Source: Linanthus parryae
Lineage: Eukaryota; Streptophyta; Magnoliopsida; Ericales; Polemoniaceae
Direction: 5' to 3'
NCBI GenBank assembly: GCA_023055425.1
Contig: JALGPY010000005.1
Location: forward strand, 9,573,501 to 9,637,500
DNA length: 64,000 bases
Below, piece after piece: positions 21,888 to 31,635 of this stretch. Position 1 is the first letter of the stretch. The number at the start of each line of letters is the position of its first letter. Under the pieces are notes generated by a model. That model did not search any database. It worked only from the letters and a program-made list of their open reading frames with translations, and had not been told where the DNA came from. A program made the position numbers and the translations under genes.

Positions 21888-22221
21888 AAGTTTAGAACAG
21901 AATCCGTGAGAGAGAGATGAGGAATTACAATGAATGAGAAATTGAGATATATATGGAAGATATCGGAGATATCTATGGAAGAGAAACGAGAGAGAGAGCC
22001 CCGGCATAGATTTCTGTGTTTAGAACCTCTCCATCTTCTCTGTATTTACTCTAAGTTAATCACCCAAAATATCCACCTTAGAGCCACCGTAGAGAGAGAG
22101 AGAGAGAGAGAATTAAGGGATACGGATAAATGGAGAAGGATAGTGAGATGATTACTGAGGCAAGAAAGGAAACGGTTATATGATCTAGAGGAAATTAAGG
22201 GACGATTGGCATAAGAGATAG

Positions 22222-22370
22222 AAATGAATATGGAGATAAATGTGATTAACCAGAGAGAGAGAGAGAGATTTATGGATCCATAGAGATGAATATGGAGATA
22301 AATGTGATTAACCAGAGAGAGATTTATGGATCCATAGAGATATGGAGATGGATGTGATTTACGAAAACTG
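22222..22370. repeat. Short tandem duplication, about 2.5 copies
   Basis: The word gaatatggagataaatgtga followed by ttaaccagagagag and atttatggatccatagagat recurs in direct orientation. The copies differ mainly in the number of GA units. Confidence 0.8.
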
Positions 22371-23002
22371 CAATGCTCTTTTCATTGCATGTATTTTGTC
22401 TTCAATTGTGCAGCTAACATGGATCGTGTTGCCGTCGGTCGCCCTGTATATATATTTGTCACATTCTTTACAATAACAGTATTTTTTCAGGTTACGACCT
22501 TCTATACCAAGGTGTAAGAAATAATCGTTCCTCTAACTCAAATATCCAATGTCAAGAAGATCGTCAACAAGGTACGCCAAGTTTTATTGATGATTACCTG
22601 TCTATACTAAAAAACTAATATGTTAAAACCTTGATTCCTGTATTTCTGTATTAAATGTGATGCAGAGACCATGAAAATGAAAATGTCGGCACGATGAATG
22701 TCCCTTCAGTTGACTGTTGGTGGCCAAGTTTCATATATTAGGCAAAATTGCACATGTGGGTACTCATATTATATGTTTTGTTACACTTTCATAACCACAT
22801 TTTTAATTTTGGCATTCACAGTACTCACATTTTGAAATTGTTGCACCGGTGATGCATTTCATTAACGGTGTTAGTTTTTCTAACGGTTAGTATGGATATT
22901 TTGCAAAGAAAAAAATTGCACGAGTAACCATATTTACGACTTTATAAATTGTTACCAATCTTTTAAAATTCAACATCATTGATGCACATAATTTTGTGCA
23001 AG

Positions 23003-23190
23003 TAGGGATGGCAACAGGCCGGATTCGGATCGGATCAGGTCAGATCCGATCCAGATCCAACCTGAGAAATGAGATCCAGATCCGTTCGGATCATCACCGG
23101 ATCAGATCGGATCGGGTCTCATTCAGCTGATCTAAATCCGATTCGTGGATCCATATAGTACATAGTCGGATCAGATTTGGATCGATCTAG
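23003..23190. mobile_element. Truncated hAT element of the ggatcggatc family
   Basis: It begins tagggatggcaacaggcc and continues with dense gatccgat/cggatc words, exactly like the intact element at 28595-29176. The right end is missing: the sequence changes abruptly at about 23190 into a LINE fragment. The other inverted terminus is not found nearby. Confidence 0.75.
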
Positions 23191-23468
23191 CTATTGAGCT
23201 CAAGATCAAGTCACTAGTGGTAGAAGGCGATGCGGAGATTCTAATCAACCAGTTGGTCAACCAGAAGCTTCACTCGCCGGCCGAAGATAGAACGACCGTG
23301 GGAGAGATCTGCGCAAGAATCAGAGAGAAGATGAAGATGTTTGACTTCATGCATTGGAAATGGAAGGCTTGAGAACTTAACAGACCAGCAACCGCCTCGC
23401 TCAACGAGGCTTGAGCATTGAAGAGGATTACAGGTGGCGTAGAAATGAGCGGACATGGTTTATAGAAG
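23191..23468 (+). pseudogene. LINE RNase H fragment
   Basis: The frame reads IKSLVVEGDAEILINQL, then EICARIREKMKMFDFMHW, then NRPATASLNEA. These correspond to the xVExDAxxxI and xxRxxNxxADxLA motifs of the RNase H domain of plant LINEs. One stop interrupts it at about 23370. It directly abuts the truncated hAT element. Confidence 0.7.
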
Positions 23469-24282
23469 ATAGCCTGCTGTAGTTTCGTTTTTTCAAAGTT
23501 TGTTTATAAAAAAAATAAAAAATAAAAAATTGTGGATTGATTTGGTGCGGCCCATTTTTCTTGCTCCTGTAGGTTTTTGAATACTACCCATTCTAAAGGA
23601 TTATACATACCCAGTCATCTTCTCATAACCAACTAGTATGAAACAAAAAATTGTCTAGAAATCACCTATATTTTCCATTGTCTTCTCGGTGTAAACTACG
23701 AAACAAAATCAAGAGCCACAATATAATTTAAACACATCTTGCTTTGGCTTCAAGTAAACCAAGCTCTTTCCTGGACAGCCTCTGATTGTTTCAATATTAT
23801 GGGTTATGCTCAATTGACCCCTCACGTTTGTGGAATGACAAAAAAGCCCACCATGAATCTTAAGTTTATGTGCGGCTCTCATTCTTTATTCATAATTACC
23901 CTTGATTCCCACCTGAACAGCTTCTTACTGGTCATAAATTTCTAACAGTTTCGAGTTTGACCCCTAAAGTTCCTATACGACCCGATACTATCCCTTCACG
24001 TCTCCATCGTCGTTGCCATCCACCAGTTAATCTCGTTATGAACTCACTGCCGGATAACAGATCACCACTAAAGCATCATCAACTGCCATTCTGCCTTCTT
24101 GAACGACATCCTAATAATCTCGTCTCTCTCACCTTCAGACCGAAATCTTCTCAACCATCGTATGTGGCTTGCTTCCCAATGTTCCCTCCTGATTGCTCGT
24201 TTGCGTCATTGCTCCTCGTTGAGTCTCCCATGCTAAACTTCTCTTCCAAACTCAGTATTGACACATTGAGTTTGCGGGGGCA
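23469..24282. other. Unassigned DNA
   Basis: A frame of 127 codons (23957-24340) is rich in Pro, Ser and Leu, runs into an LTR copy, and has no recognised domain. I do not support it as a gene. Confidence 0.4.
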
Positions 24283-24440
24283 TGTTAGAGATATTATAAT
24301 ATTCACAATTATTTTTGAAACATTCAGTTTCCTAGTTTAGTTTATATTATTCTGTTACCTAGTTTAGATTTCTCTCTCTAAGTTTAGGTTGTCTATATAA
24401 AGGCTTGATGTACTAGTTTATTATTGAGTTGAATATACAT
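24283..24440 (+). mobile_element. copia-type LTR fragment, plus orientation
   Basis: It starts TGTTAGAGATATTATAATAT, as an LTR should, and includes ttgtctatataaaggcttga with a TATA box. It stops near a T-run at 24440 without a primer site. A homologous copy lies in inverted orientation 200 bp further right. Confidence 0.65.
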
Positions 24441-24624
24441 TTTTTTTTGGGACATCTTTGATGACCTTGAATAACGAAACCGGAGAAAGTCACCGACTCA
24501 AGAGTCCAAAAAACAAAACAAAACAAAACAGGAGCATAGGCTCAAGTGTGGTCCGGCGGGCAATTAGTACTGGCGGCGTTGTCTGCTAGAGCAGCGGAAG
24601 CAATTAACGATGTCACCAAAAACC

Positions 24625-24800
24625 TGGCTCTGATGCCATGTTAAATTTAAGGAGAAGAGAAATAATATATTACTCCACTCAACATTCAACAAATTACATC
24701 AAGCCTTTATATAGACAACCTAAACTTGAAGAGAAAGAAATCTAATTAACTAAAGTAGGAAACTGAATATTTAGACAATAATTATGATATTCATAATTAC
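24625..24800 (-). mobile_element. copia-type LTR end with primer-binding site, minus orientation
   Basis: Read on the minus strand, the same tatataaaggcttgatgta region leads to an LTR end at 24639, followed directly by TGGCATCAGAGCC, one base off the Met-initiator tRNA primer site TGGTATCAGAGC. Internal sequence to the left is short and does not encode anything. Together with 24283-24440 it forms an inverted pair. Confidence 0.7.
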
Positions 24801-25693
24801 CTTTGTAGTGCGAGGGGCTTGTGTTTGAATTACATTGTGGCTATCGATTTTGTTTTTTAGTTTACCCCGAGAAAACGATGTAAAGTATAGGAGCCCCAAA
24901 AGAGGTCCCCAGAGTCGGGAGTCCCATAAACCTAATATTCTGCAAGATCAAACGTGAAGAACACCAAAGAACGAGATCCTTTTCATTTAAGGTCAAACAT
25001 GTGACTACAGACCGACCATACCTGCGAGGAAATAAGACAACGATGCAAACTAAAAGGACACAAGACCGAGACTTGTAGTTGATAACCGCTAAGTACTACT
25101 TGGTCTGTTTCTTTTGCCAGTTGATAACCGGAACTCTAACCATGTAATTTAATTCGCAAGACGATGCAAGACTGTGTTAATTTCTGCATGGTGTTGTAGT
25201 CACTTAACAAAGTAGAAGATTATGATGTTTCAAAAAAAAAGATAACATGAAAAAAAAGAGCCAAGATCATCACCATCACCCCCAATTGAAGACCCAACCG
25301 GAGACTAATTCGCATAATTCAAGTATTATTTGGTAGTAACATTAACAGCGACCGGGCTACTCTATTTTTTAAAATGATAATAAACGTAGTAATTCGGTAG
25401 TTCAGAGAAGTTCCTTATGAATGGAGCCATTATTTTGCATAGACAGACGAAGTGGTTCTGAGTTAGTGCAAGAAACAACGAAGGGTTTTATAATGGTAAC
25501 ATGCATGCATAAGAACAACTAAATTTTATGATTTTTGCGCACATTATTTGAATAATTATTCTGAATCTGCGCACCTAACTAATTGATAAATTCGTATGCA
25601 ATACGCATATGACAAAGCATGAGAATTGTTCTAAATTAATAAGAGTCATATAACTATCTATGTATGCTTCGTACCCATGGAAGATAAATAGAA
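24801..25693. other. Intergenic DNA downstream of gene C
   Basis: No coding region is recognisable. The part nearest 25693 should contain the 3' UTR of gene C, which is on the minus strand. Confidence 0.5.
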
Positions 25694-27301
25694 CTAGATT
25701 ATGAAGCAATCAGTCATGCAACCAACTCCCTCCCGGCTTTTGCACATTAGTTCCACGACATGCACGACTTGAGGGGTGAACTTGCGCTGCTGCTGCTCCT
25801 CGCCTTTGGGAATCTTGAAAATAACCAGGCGCATGTCGCAAGCTTTCCTAACTTCCCCGGCAGCAATTGGGGTTTCAACTTCCTCCTCGGGCTCTTCGTC
25901 GTCATAGTACTCATTACTGTACCCAGACATGACGTAGATAAATGTCTCGTCCCCCAAGTAATGGAGGGAGGCGGCAGATTTAACTTTGGGGGAAAAAGTT
26001 CTAATATCCCACCTCAACTGCTTGGAATACGTTCCCTTATCTCTGAACAGTTCAGCGATATCAGCCTCTGTTATATCCGAATTAGGGCCGGGAACGGGTC
26101 CAAAGCAAACAACGTCATTCCCCTCAGAATTCCAATAGAGAAGATTTCCGACCTGAATGGGGTGCGAGAGGGGTGTAACGGGATTGAGGACGGAATACAA
26201 GATACGAGAATACTTGTTCCATTCTTCTTTTTCCAAATCAAAGCAATAAAAACCTTCCTCGAAGCATCCTAACATCACTTTCTTATCGTTGAACACAACA
26301 TCGGAAATAACCTCGCCATTAAATGGGGGATTAGGAAGAATTGACCAGGCATCTTTAGTTGGATCATACACTTCGAACGAGGCCCTGGCTCTATGAGCTG
26401 GAGATATAACATAGATTTTCTCTTTAGTTACAAAAGTGTACCTGTTAGGCTTGGGACAGTTCATCGGGGCAGCCTCTTGAATCATGTCAAGTAAACATCG
26501 ATGATCTCTTCCCCGAAATTCTGATACTTTGTCAAATTCGACATAAAACACGCAGCGCGAGTCGACATAATCGTATTCGTGTTCTACGTGACCGCCAATC
26601 AAGTACAATCTCGAATTCCACTTGACACAGGACATGTTAGATGGGAATCGGCTGCCAGTGTGACGACCAGCAGAGAACTTTAGAGCAAGTGCAGTGGGTC
26701 GGCTTAACATTGTAGTGCGACGACCATGGAATTCTATAGCAGGTAAAGCTTCAATCTTAGACAGGCTTACCATTGTAGTGCGATAAGTGGCGTCAATACC
26801 AGATGGGTCAACTGGCGTAGGGTTGATTTGGGCCAAGTCAACGGCATATATGGACTGAGAAGGGCGATTCATGTGTGACACCGAAAAATAGAGGGTACCC
26901 CGCAGCTTCAGATCATCCGCCATCGCCGCCGCCACCGCATCCTCAGCCCTCACCGAGGACGATGAATATGACTGAGAACGCTCCAAGAGCAGAACCGCCA
27001 CACGCGGTTTTATGTTTAAACCAAAACGGTTCATGACTTCCACCGCCACGTCTTTTGCACAGGAAAAGGATCCGGAACGCAGCATGTCATCCAATTCGTC
27101 TGAAGGCACGAGCCTACGCATCATAATCTCTGCCGCCTCCGGTGGCGGGAACGATAGCCGAGGAGGCGGCAGTGATGGCGGAGGCTGCGACAGCAACCTC
27201 TGTCTCATCCGCTGCTCGGCCTCGGGATTAGAACCGATCTCATCCGGCTCCCAATGAGGCTGTGGTAAGTCCCCCGAAGGACAAAGACAATACATCATCA
27301 T
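25694..27301 (-). CDS. Gene C: intronless kelch-like beta-propeller protein
   Basis: I place the start at the first ATG of three in a row (27301), giving 535 residues. The open frame extends 11 codons further, but only to a TTG, and paralogue D also begins at a Met-Met pair before CPS. The N-terminal PHWEPDEIGSNPEA segment is followed by a proline-rich stretch (PPPSLPPPRLSFPPPEAAEI). The middle and C-terminal parts hold kelch-like blades: SRLYLIGGH, then FEVYDPTKDAWSILPNPPF, then GFYCFDLEKEEWNKY. The tail carries EEQQQRKFTPQVVHVVEL. No F-box, signal peptide or membrane segment is seen. Kelch propellers usually mediate protein binding; substrate and pathway are unknown. It lies head to head with gene D. 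Confidence 0.85.
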   Translation of the reverse strand: MMMYCLCPSGDLPQPHWEPDEIGSNPEAEQRMRQRLLSQPPPSLPPPRLSFPPPEAAEIMMRRLVPSDELDDMLRSGSFSCAKDVAVEVMNRFGLNIKPRVAVLLLERSQSYSSSSVRAEDAVAAAMADDLKLRGTLYFSVSHMNRPSQSIYAVDLAQINPTPVDPSGIDATYRTTMVSLSKIEALPAIEFHGRRTTMLSRPTALALKFSAGRHTGSRFPSNMSCVKWNSRLYLIGGHVEHEYDYVDSRCVFYVEFDKVSEFRGRDHRCLLDMIQEAAPMNCPKPNRYTFVTKEKIYVISPAHRARASFEVYDPTKDAWSILPNPPFNGEVISDVVFNDKKVMLGCFEEGFYCFDLEKEEWNKYSRILYSVLNPVTPLSHPIQVGNLLYWNSEGNDVVCFGPVPGPNSDITEADIAELFRDKGTYSKQLRWDIRTFSPKVKSAASLHYLGDETFIYVMSGYSNEYYDDEEPEEEVETPIAAGEVRKACDMRLVIFKIPKGEEQQQRKFTPQVVHVVELMCKSREGVGCMTDCFII

Positions 27302-27384
27302 CGACTCCTGGTGCTTTTTCTTCTTCGTATGCAAAGATTAGTAGTAGTAGTAGTGGTGGTGGTAGTAATAATAATAGAGCTGTT

Positions 27385-27405
27385 TATTTATATATATAGC
27401 ACGCC
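27385..27405 (-). promoter_or_regulatory. Probable TATA box of gene C
   Basis: On the minus strand ctatatatataaataaa lies about 90 bp before the ATG at 27301. (TAG)n and (TGG)n runs follow it in the leader. Confidence 0.55.
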
Positions 27406-28009
27406 GAACTATCAGGTCAACCGCCTCTGCCTCTAATCGTGGGTGATCAAGGATTTGGTCTTGATTTACACTAAAATACCAAAATAACCAAAAACACCAC
27501 TTTTTAAAGGAAAAGTCTAGGTGAACAAAAAAATGTACAAAAACTTGAACATAAAATGACGTGAATAGAAACATGGCATAAATAAAATCTGAGTGTGAAG
27601 ATTATGAAGAAATTAGAAACAATAAATTAGGGTGATTTTTGGACATCTACTGATGTGGCATATGCCACATCACTTTCTGTTCAAAATTATGTTTGATTTT
27701 TTGTCCCTCTAGCACGGCTCCTTTTTAAAAGCCTCAACTTGGTCTTGAGATTTATGCCTTGCTTTCATCTGGAAGATTTAGCCGATTAAAGTGAACTTCC
27801 GAAATCATATTAGGGTTTATCATTATTCCCAAAGATACTAGCAATACTCAAGGGCATTGATGAAAAGGATTCTAAAGTGAACTTCCGAAATCAAATTACT
27901 AGTATGGTGTGGTTTTCTACTTCAGCCACGGTAAGGAGCCTTGGGGAAGCTTTCGCCACATTAGTTCTCATGGCTAACTACAAGTTAACCACGTTATGCA
28001 ATTTCTTGT
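27406..28009. other. Upstream flank of gene C
   Basis: The word gtgaacttccgaaatca occurs twice, at about 27800 and 27877. No gene is supported. Confidence 0.4.
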
Positions 28010-28451
28010 TGTTAAAACTTAATTGGGTCATGTTGAAGGTTGACTTGCAATCAATTTTGGCAATGTTTTGTTTTGGCGGTGTAGCCAAATTGGAATTAAC
28101 TTGGAGTCCAAGTTTGTTTCTTTGTTTTTGGGTAAACCACCACCACAACATGTCTTTTTAAAGACATGTGCGTTGGTTTTGGTATGACACACAATACACA
28201 TAGGGACAAAATTTGAGAGTTGAATTTAGAGAGCTTGTGCTGTGTGTTCGGGTGGGTGTTTAGGGAACCCGCCGTGGCCTCAACGGTCACAGCGTGCATT
28301 GTAATCGAGTTCTCTTCTCAATAAAATATGTGGTTCTGGCCATGGGGTAGCTAGCGGGTTCGTTACAAATTCGTTACTGAACCACGTTATATATATGTCT
28401 CTTTCTTGTTTCGCTTCATCGTTCTTGTTCGAGTACCCTCAGATTATATCA
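28010..28451 (+). mobile_element. copia-type LTR
   Basis: It starts TGTTAAAACTTAATTGGG and ends tatatca, three bases before a Met-tRNA primer-binding site. An aataaaat signal at 28320 fits an LTR polyadenylation site. Internal coding sequence is missing, because a hAT element and unrelated DNA follow. The 5' boundary is approximate. Confidence 0.55.
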
Positions 28452-28454
28452 AAC

Positions 28455-28467
28455 TGGTATCAGAACC
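28455..28467 (+). other. Primer-binding site, Met-initiator tRNA
   Basis: TGGTATCAGAACC matches the copia primer site TGGTATCAGAGC with a small difference. A second ctggtatc word occurs about 75 bp further on. Confidence 0.7.
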
Positions 28468-28594
28468 ACTAACCGGTTTTAACAAGCTGGTAGCAGAACT
28501 CTGCAACATGAATTCTGTTACAACAAACTGGTATCCTAGCCATGTTAAGGGATCACCACTTTTAACATGTCATTTAAGTTACATGTGTCCTTTG

Positions 28595-29176
28595 TAGGGA
28601 TGGCAATATGGTCCGATCCGATCTGAGATCCGAGCGATCCGAGCCGTATGGATCGGATCCGAATCCGATCGAATTGAAAATGGATCGGATTTGGATCCAG
28701 AAAGCCAGACCCGAACGGATTTGGATCTGGATTTGGATCTAAGGGTTGATCCACCGGATTCCGACCCGATCCAATCCGACGTATGTGTGTGCTTTACAAA
28801 TATACCCTGATTGCCTTCCACTTACACTTACAAGAAGAATAGTATAGTAACTCCAACCTACAAAGTTATTTCTTTTATTTTTTAGGCTTCATAACTTACG
28901 AAAATGCCTTAGCATATGAAATAGTTTTTATTTTTTTATGTAATTTTTCTTTTTTATTGCAAACTCGAGCAAGATTAGATCCGAATCCGATCCGACCATG
29001 TACTATATGGATATACGGATCGGATTTGGATCAGCTGAAAGAAACCCGATCCGATCTGATCCGAATCCGGTGATGATCCGAACGGATCTGGATCGGATCT
29101 GGATCTTATTTCTCCTGGTCGGATCTAGATCGGGAAGAGCCTGATCCGATCCGGATCCGACCCGTTGCCATTCCTA
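28595..29176. mobile_element. Complete non-autonomous hAT element, ggatcggatc family
   Basis: The element is 582 bp with an exact 8-bp duplication gtcctttg (28587-28594 and 29177-29184). Ends are tagggatggcaat and gttgccattccta. About 180 bp on the left and 200 bp on the right are packed with ggatc, gatccg and cggatc words. These are probable transposase-binding arrays, as in other hAT elements (inference). The centre is AT-rich and non-coding. A truncated relative lies at 23003. Confidence 0.9.
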
Positions 29177-29184
29177 GTCCTTTG

Positions 29185-29842
29185 CAACAGATTTTCACCG
29201 TGGTTACATCTGTTTGTTTTAGACACGGTACTGAATTGTCGCTATCACTGTTAAACTGCGGCAAATTATGGTATCACCCACCAAAATTATTTAACTTAGC
29301 TAGCCACATTTGTCTCCCGTGACTATTGCATGACTTTATTTTAAAAAATTAATTGCATATATAGCTGAATTCCTGTCTAGACTCCATAGACTAATTCCTG
29401 TGTATGAAATCTAATTCAAAAGTGTTACAAAAAGAAAATAGCACAAAATATACACACAGTACGATCAATTCTCTTAATCCATCAATAACAGGAAAAAGAA
29501 AAGGATGAATTCCTAATAACGGATCAAATTTGTGTCTAAGGTTTCAAGTTCACATCAAAGTATACAAATCAAAAAGTTGTGTAAGAGTTCAAGCTAGCGT
29601 AGCTACAAAAAGCAAAATGAGTTTCATCTTGACAACACCGGCATGCTTGATCTTGATCTTACCACGAGCATAGCGACTTTTGGTACTTATCCAGCTCTAC
29701 CACGAGACGTGTCCAATTTGCTAGTTTGACGTGACTTCATTGCAAAACCATAACATCGTCTAATAATCAACAACAGAAATTTGGCCAGAAAATAACAGGC
29801 GTCAACAGTAAAACTAAAACCACCTCTAGCTCAAGCAAAAAG
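29185..29842. other. Intergenic DNA without recognised features
   Basis: AT-rich, with no frame or repeat that I can assign. Confidence 0.4.
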
Positions 29843-29853
29843 ACAAGTCAACA

Positions 29854-30111
29854 CCCTTCGGGGGTGTAGTTGAGTTGGTCAGGTGAACATTCTTAAGACT
29901 TTGGGCATTTGCCTTGAGGTCTAGAGTTCAAACTTTGGAGCAACCTAAGGGCAGCCTATTGGCTTTCTCAACTGCGAGCCTGTCAGCCCGGGTTTTCTCA
30001 GGCTAGTTTGTCTCTCTAATGTGATTTGCAGGCTATTGCAGTAGAACGGAGGTTTATCCAGTGCGCACCCGAAGGGTAGTGGCTGCGGGTTCCCATGTCA
30101 TCAAAAAAAAT
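29854..30111 (+). mobile_element. tRNA-derived SINE
   Basis: The element is 258 bp. It has an A box tagttgagttgg (29867-29878), a B-box-like gagttcaaac (29924-29933) and a tail of A residues after gtcatc. Imperfect target duplications acaagtcaaca (29843-29853) and acaagcaaaca (30112-30122) flank it. The 3' part gtgcgcacccgaagggtag plus ggctgcgggttccc is a sequence I recognise as common at the ends of plant SINEs. Confidence 0.8.
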
Positions 30112-30180
30112 ACAAGCAAACAACCTCGTGTCACAACTCCGAACCTATGAAATTAGCTCAACACTTTTTGTTTTATGTAA

Positions 30181-30603
30181 GGGTAATTTACAGTTTGCAC
30201 CCTCAGGTTTCTGTAAATAGGCAATTTTTACTCCTACTGTTCATCAATTGACATGGACACCCCTATTTTGTGCAATAATAATTACAAAATTATACCCTTA
30301 CGCCCATTTCCGTTAGGGAACCGTTAAGTGATAGTGGGGTTCAATTTTGGGGTATTTTTTATTCCCATTTTGCCCCTGAATTTTGGTAATTTGCACTTAT
30401 TACCCCCATATCTAGGTAAATATGCAATGCAGACCCTTACTGTTTGAATAATTTTTATTTAACAAAATTAATTATGATAGAGTACTTGTCAAATATCAAC
30501 ATCAATCTGTAGTTTGTTTACTAGAATGATAATAATTTTTTTAAAACCAAACTAAATAATATCATCGAAAATTATTCGAAGCTAAAACAAAGAGGATTAT
30601 AGC

Positions 30604-30646
<43 letters not shown>

Positions 30647-31626
30647 GTTAAAGGTTATAGTAATTGATACAACCCAAGTTTATTTACATTCAAGCGTTGA
30701 ATTAAAAAAAATCAAACATTCAGCTTGCTGTAATATAATAAAAAAGTGATTGTCAACAGAAGAAAAACACATAAGATACAAAGAGATACGTAGCAAACAG
30801 ACACAATTCTATTATTATCTAGCAACATCTTAAATAAATTACAAAAGAGAATAAATTAAAAAAGTTTTATTTTTTTTTTTTTATTTTTTTTTTCCCCTCT
30901 CTCTATTTGTCAACTGAATTATGTGCCCTCATGAACCCACATAAAACGTCTTTCTTGCGCATCTATTGGATGACTCAGTTTTTTAGACTTGCAGAGATGA
31001 AGTTTACACATATGCGATATTTTTTTCATCCGAGTTGAGTGCTTTCTATAAGTTGCGGTAGATTGATTAAATCTCCATCTTTTTCATCCATCGCCGTCGG
31101 AGAGTCATGTAGGGGATTATTCGGTGGCAATAACAGAGAATTTTTTTAGTGCTCCATTAGAGCACCACCAATGACAACCAATGAAAATGCAACATACTTA
31201 AACAAATTGACAGTGATTGATAGACACTCATTGGTTGTAGAGCACCACGTGGTGCTCTTTTGGAGCACTAAAAAATTGCTCGCAATAACATTATTGAAGT
31301 CTTAAATGAACCAACAAATCATGGGTAGATTGGTCTTTGTCGTACTTACCCATTTTTAATTGGAGTCTGTCTAAATTAAGGGTGTCTCCTGCCGATTGGC
31401 AAACAGTAGGGGTACTCACTGCCTATTTACCATAACCGGAAGGTGCTTTGTGTAAATTACCCTATAATATTGAGTAATGGTACAAGGGCAAATTAGTACT
31501 TTCGTATTTTCCGTCCATGACCGTTACAAACAATCCAAAATAGGAGTGTCCCGTGTCAATTGACAAACATAAGGGATATAATTTGCTTATTTACATAAAC
31601 CTAGGGGCACAAACTGTAAATTACCC
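30181..31626. mobile_element. Mutator-like element with long compound TIRs
   Basis: The element is 1446 bp with an exact 9-bp duplication tttatgtaa (30172-30180 and 31627-31635). The outer ends gggtaatttacagtttgcac and gtgcaaactgtaaattaccc-type are inverted repeats of about 120 bp. Related inner copies of the same end sequence lie at about 30390 and end at about 31463, so one element may have inserted in a relative. No transposase is encoded. It includes a 40-base T tract (30606-30645) and a 146-bp MITE. Confidence 0.85.
31136..31281. mobile_element. 146-bp MULE-type MITE nested in the Mutator-like element
   Basis: Exact 9-bp duplications gcaataaca lie at 31127-31135 and 31282-31290. The inverted ends are gagaatttttttagtgctcc and ggagcactaaaaaattgctc. 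Inverted pairing continues further inward (caccaatgacaaccaatga with tcattggttg), so the element can fold into a near-complete hairpin. Confidence 0.85.
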
Positions 31627-31635
31627 TTTATGTAA

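Larger units (their letters stand above)
20705..23002. other. Gene B 3' flank and low-complexity DNA
   Basis: The first few hundred bases should hold the 3' UTR of gene B. Beyond lie a 40-base T tract, (GA)n tracts, a duplicated segment near 22.2 kb and no supportable gene. Reading frames at 21339-21620 and 21537-21818 reflect the T tract and a ccc/ggg-rich stretch rather than proteins. Confidence 0.5.

Noticed and set aside
23957..24340. A 127-codon frame as a gene
   Set aside because: Composition is that of random pyrimidine-rich DNA, it runs into an LTR fragment, and no domain or splice structure supports it.
27302..27334. An 11-codon N-terminal extension of gene C
   Set aside because: It would begin at TTG. 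Gene D starts at the Met-Met pair that aligns with 27301, so the extension is not supported.
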